Part shown: positions 17,523 to 19,107 of the stretch, in pieces
Layout of the letters: each line of letters begins with the position of its first letter
Position numbering within the stretch: position 1 is the first letter of the stretch
Assembly: GCA_041908765.1 (NCBI GenBank)
Contig: JAYREU010000070.1
Span: forward strand, 1 to 19,107
Length of the DNA stretch: 19,107 bases
From: CAYUST01 sp041908765
Lineage (GTDB): Bacteria; Patescibacteriota; Gracilibacteria; Absconditabacterales; Absconditicoccaceae
Reading direction: 5' to 3'
Notes under the pieces: generated by a model
Databases searched by the model: none
The model's input: only the letters and a program-made list of their open reading frames with translations
Told to the model about the DNA's origin: nothing
Position numbers and translations under genes: made by a program

Positions 17523-17559
17523 TGTCAATACTCATGTATTGACTTACATAAATATGTAA
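17523..17559. promoter_or_regulatory. Two adjacent perfect palindromes, likely operator
   Basis: GTCAATAC (17524-17531) and GTATTGAC (17536-17543) are separated by 4 nt. Directly next to them TTACATA (17544-17550) and TATGTAA (17553-17559) are separated by 2 nt. The first palindrome overlaps TTGACA (complement of 17523-17528), which with TGTAGT 18 nt further could be a second promoter. Placed about 115 nt upstream of the TrmB gene, they are good candidates for its binding site. Confidence 0.5.
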
Positions 17560-17633
17560 ATTTGTTATGCTTTGCAAGCAAAAAAGTGTGGTGACTTATC
17601 AAGGAGGACGAGGTGTTTGTATTATAACTGCAA

Positions 17634-17663
17634 TAAAAAAACCTCAGCAACTCGGCCAAGGTT
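17634..17663 (-). terminator. Terminator of the tRNA-Lys transcript
   Basis: AACCT (17640-17644) and AGGTT (17659-17663) close a hairpin with a GC-rich inner part that includes CTCGGCCAAG. On the minus strand a run of T follows (complement of 17634-17641). It lies downstream of the tRNA and its broken copy. The stretch between it and the operator (17560-17633) holds an isolated AAGGAGG at 17601-17607 but no gene of useful length. Confidence 0.45.
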
Positions 17664-17702
17664 ATCTATATTCTCTTCTTCTTTATTTATACTATAAGTT
17701 TT

Positions 17703-17781
17703 GGGTTTGCAGGGATGCTATCCCACGAGCGGAGTGAAGTGGGACTTGCTATCCCTTTAAGGGACGAACCCTGGACCAGTG
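17703..17781 (-). pseudogene. Broken copy of the tRNA-Lys 3' half with a 49-nt hairpin insert
   Basis: In plus-strand order, GGGTTTGCAGGGA (17703-17715) and CGAACCCTGGACCAGTG (17765-17781) are exact copies of the acceptor/T-arm and variable-region parts of the tRNA-Lys gene 37 nt away. Between them 49 nt (17716-17764) are inserted. The insert contains the direct repeat TGCTATCCC (17716-17724 and 17747-17755), the inverted repeat TCCCAC/GTGGGA (17721-17726, 17739-17744) and the palindrome TCCCTTTAAGGGA (17752-17764). There is no D-arm or anticodon, so it is not a functional tRNA. Confidence 0.7.
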
Positions 17782-17818
17782 TTAAATCAAAGTATCTTGT
17801 TTTATAGTAAGTACGTTT

Positions 17819-17891
17819 TGGGTTTGCAGGGACTCGAACCCTGGACCAGTGGCTTAAAAGGCCATTGCTCTACCAGCTGAGCTACAAACCC
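17819..17891 (-). tRNA. tRNA-Lys (anticodon UUU)
   Basis: The cloverleaf is complete on the minus strand: acceptor GGGTTTG/CAAACCC (7 bp), D-arm GCTC...GAGC with AGCTGGTA in the loop, anticodon stem TGGC/GCCA with loop CTTTTAA (anticodon TTT, Lys), and T-arm CAGGG/CCCTG with loop TTCGAGT. The outer pair of the anticodon stem is an A-C mismatch. The discriminator is A (17819) and CCA is not encoded. It lies 56 nt downstream of rpmB and may share its transcript. Confidence 0.95.
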
Positions 17892-17947
17892 ATGAAATGA
17901 TGGATACCTAAAAATCTAAGTAACACATCACACATCTGTAGCACAAA

Positions 17948-18133
17948 TTAGAAATGCATTCTCAACTTCTTGTACATCTTGGAAGAAATCTTGAGGGTAT
18001 AAGAAATACCATCAATCATTACTTTCTTTTTGATCAAGTTAATTTTGTATGATCTTTTGGTAGCTCTCATACTGTGTGATCTATTTTGTCCAGATTTGGT
18101 ACCTCTTCCAGACAACATACATACTCTCGACAT
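17948..18133 (-). CDS. rpmB: Large ribosomal subunit protein bL28, 61 aa
   Basis: bL28 is a small basic protein of the 50S subunit. The sequence starts M-S-R-V-C-M-L-S-G-R-G-T, matching the family start MSRvCeltGk, and continues with N-R-S-H-S-M-R-A-T-K-R (family: N.vSHs...tkR) and a basic end (K-M-Y-K-K-L-R). At 61 aa it is at the short end for bL28. ATG 18133 is used; a GTG directly before it is less likely. There is no TGA, CGA or CGG in the gene, which fits a highly expressed gene avoiding reassigned codons. It follows rplY by 31 nt. Confidence 0.85.
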   Translation of the reverse strand: MSRVCMLSGRGTKSGQNRSHSMRATKRSYKINLIKKKVMIDGISYTLKISSKMYKKLRMHF

Positions 18134-18164
18134 CACGATAGAAAAAAAGATAAAGTACTAATAA

Positions 18165-18833
18165 TTATTTCTTAGCTGCTGGAGCTGCCGGTGCTGCGGC
18201 ACCTGGTTTAGCTCATGCCGCTGGTGCCGCTCAAGCTGCTGGAGCTGCTGCATCTACGGCTGGCTTCACTTCTTCCTCTGGTTCATCACTAAACGCCACA
18301 GTCGTCAAGATAGGCTGATCAAGATCATCTACTACTTTCACATTTTTGCCAGCATCAATATCTTTGAAGAAGATAACTTCTCCCTCCTCAGCTAAATGAG
18401 AAATATCAATCTTGATATCATGAGGTAGATCCAAAGGCAATGCCTCTACAAATACCGTATGTCTCAAGATTTGGAGTGAACCCAAATTTTGTTTTTCAAA
18501 CAATGACTGTCCTACAAGCACCAAAGGTACTTCAGCACGTACAATCTCATCCTTACTAACTGCCAAAAAGTCGATATGAATCAAATGATCCGTCACCGGA
18601 TTGAGTTGAATATCATGTACCAAGACCAATTGATCGATCTTGTCACCTTCAAGCTCAATAGCAGTACTTTTACCAGCTTTGTGATATGTCTGTACCATTT
18701 TGATTTTGTCTACAGAAATCATGAGTGGTTGAGCTAAGTGCTTACCATACACTACTCCAGGAACAAGTCCTTGTTTTCTCAGAAGTTTGACCTTCTTACC
18801 AGTAACTTCACGATGGCTTACAGCGAGTTTCAT
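18165..18833 (-). CDS. rplY: Large ribosomal subunit protein bL25 (CTC form), 222 aa
   Basis: bL25 binds 5S rRNA. The N-terminal domain has the family features R-E-V-T-G-K-K-V-K-L-L-R-K-Q-G-L-V-P-G-V-V-Y (written here only in outline, residues 8-29) and H-I-D-F near 85-90. The C-terminal TL5/CTC domain has D-I-S-H-L near 145. After an acidic stretch (about 184-192) comes an Ala/Pro tail. Two TGA (18231-18233 and 18213-18215) encode Gly201 and Gly207 in a repeated A-A-P-A-A-G pattern, and the protein then ends K-K at TAA. Standard annotation would lose the last 22 residues. No CGA or CGG is used. It is the middle gene of a probable ribosomal-protein operon with the upstream partial gene and rpmB. 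Confidence 0.92.
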
Positions 18834-18864
18834 GACAACACAATGAAAGATAAATACATAGAGA

Positions 18865-19107
18865 CTATTTCACTTCTTCTTCAGAAGAGGTAACTTCAGG
18901 AGCTTGTGCCTCAGGCATTGTCTGAGGTATAGTTACCTCCTCTACAGGTGTAGCAACCTCAGCTACAGGAGCCACAACAACTTCTTCGACGATAGACTCA
19001 CCTGGAGCTGTGCTTTTTGTAACTAGAGTCAAAAGATCCATACCTCTTGTTTCAGCTTTTGAAAGACTTTTCATTTTAGCACCCTTTCCAACTTTGTCTC
19101 TCAAGTA
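18865..19107 (-). CDS. C-terminal part of an unidentified protein with acidic tail (runs off the right edge)
   Basis: The last 80 codons of a gene whose start lies outside the window, ending at TAG 18865-18867. The first 30 visible residues are basic (Y-L-R-D-K-V-G-K-G-A-K-M-K-S-L-S-K), and the rest is a Val/Glu/Pro/Ala-rich acidic tail (E-E-V-V-V-A-P-V-A-E) without structure. The place just before rplY and rpmB and the basic-then-acidic layout suggest another ribosomal protein with a C-terminal extension, but I cannot name it. It has no TGA, CGA or CGG. It ends 31 nt before the rplY start. Confidence 0.6.
   Translation of the reverse strand, partial: YLRDKVGKGAKMKSLSKAETRGMDLLTLVTKSTAPGESIVEEVVVAPVAEVATPVEEVTIPQTMPEAQAPEVTSSEEEVK

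Noticed and set aside
17601..17624. AAGGAGG followed 6 nt later by GTG and a 4-codon frame ending in TAA
   Set aside because: It could be a leader peptide, but the frame is too short to support and no downstream plus-strand gene follows.
1..19107. Genes broken by nonsense mutations or a decaying region
   Set aside because: The breaks are all TGA, with no TAA or TAG inside the joined frames, and conserved motifs continue across them. Recoding explains this and decay does not.

Overview
Organism and genetic code. Under the standard code almost every gene here is chopped at in-frame TGA codons. Reading TGA as glycine joins the pieces into full-length proteins that end at TAA or TAG. Examples of glycine needed at TGA are the H-T-G-F-D metal motif of the M23 peptidase (TGA at 3449-3451), the SAM-binding G-P-G loop of a methyltransferase and the Ala/Pro/Gly tail of ribosomal protein bL25. 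A second deviation shows up at conserved tryptophan sites, where CGA or CGG is used: PAGWTFSIWG in a TspO-like protein, CDLCWY in DsbB, TIWPG in a CPBP protease, and QWDN and WWNSYL in the M23/SLH protein. UGA=Gly together with CGA/CGG=Trp points to Absconditabacteria (candidate division SR1). Gracilibacteria share UGA=Gly. Translations below use both changes.

Layout, left part. A partial minus-strand gene (1-200) diverges from holA (DNA polymerase III delta, 341-1366). holA converges on a minus-strand gene of unknown function with a UVR-like C-terminus (1452-2441). Then come dsbB and a Cys-containing M23 peptidase with SLH repeats (2621-4342, plus), which look like an envelope cassette. They converge, through a shared repeat/terminator, on a WecA/TagO/MraY-type phosphosugar transferase and a small DciA/DUF721-like gene (4360-5747, minus). 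An MFS-like transporter (5881-7128) diverges from these, and both sides appear to share one palindromic -35 element.

Middle. A plus-strand run holds a DUF2103-like protein, an unknown protein, a CPBP protease, a four-helix membrane protein, a Cys/His-rich single-helix membrane protein and a TspO-like membrane protein (7160-9933). It ends at opposed terminators facing a minus-strand double-CxxC protein (9998-10588).

Right part, all minus strand. The order of transcription from the right edge is: a partial gene with an acidic tail, bL25 (rplY), bL28 (rpmB), tRNA-Lys(UUU) and a broken copy of the tRNA 3' half. A TrmB-family regulator behind palindromic operator-like sites follows. It sits 3 nt from a 1259-codon frame that joins an EgtD-like methyltransferase to a membrane segment and a roughly 880-residue domain of unknown function. 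Two further unknown genes (11843-12784 and 10660-11817) follow. The TrmB/methyltransferase/large-domain unit is the best candidate here for an undescribed system.

Limits. Family calls come from motif recognition by eye, with no database search. The promoters, operators and terminators are sequence predictions.
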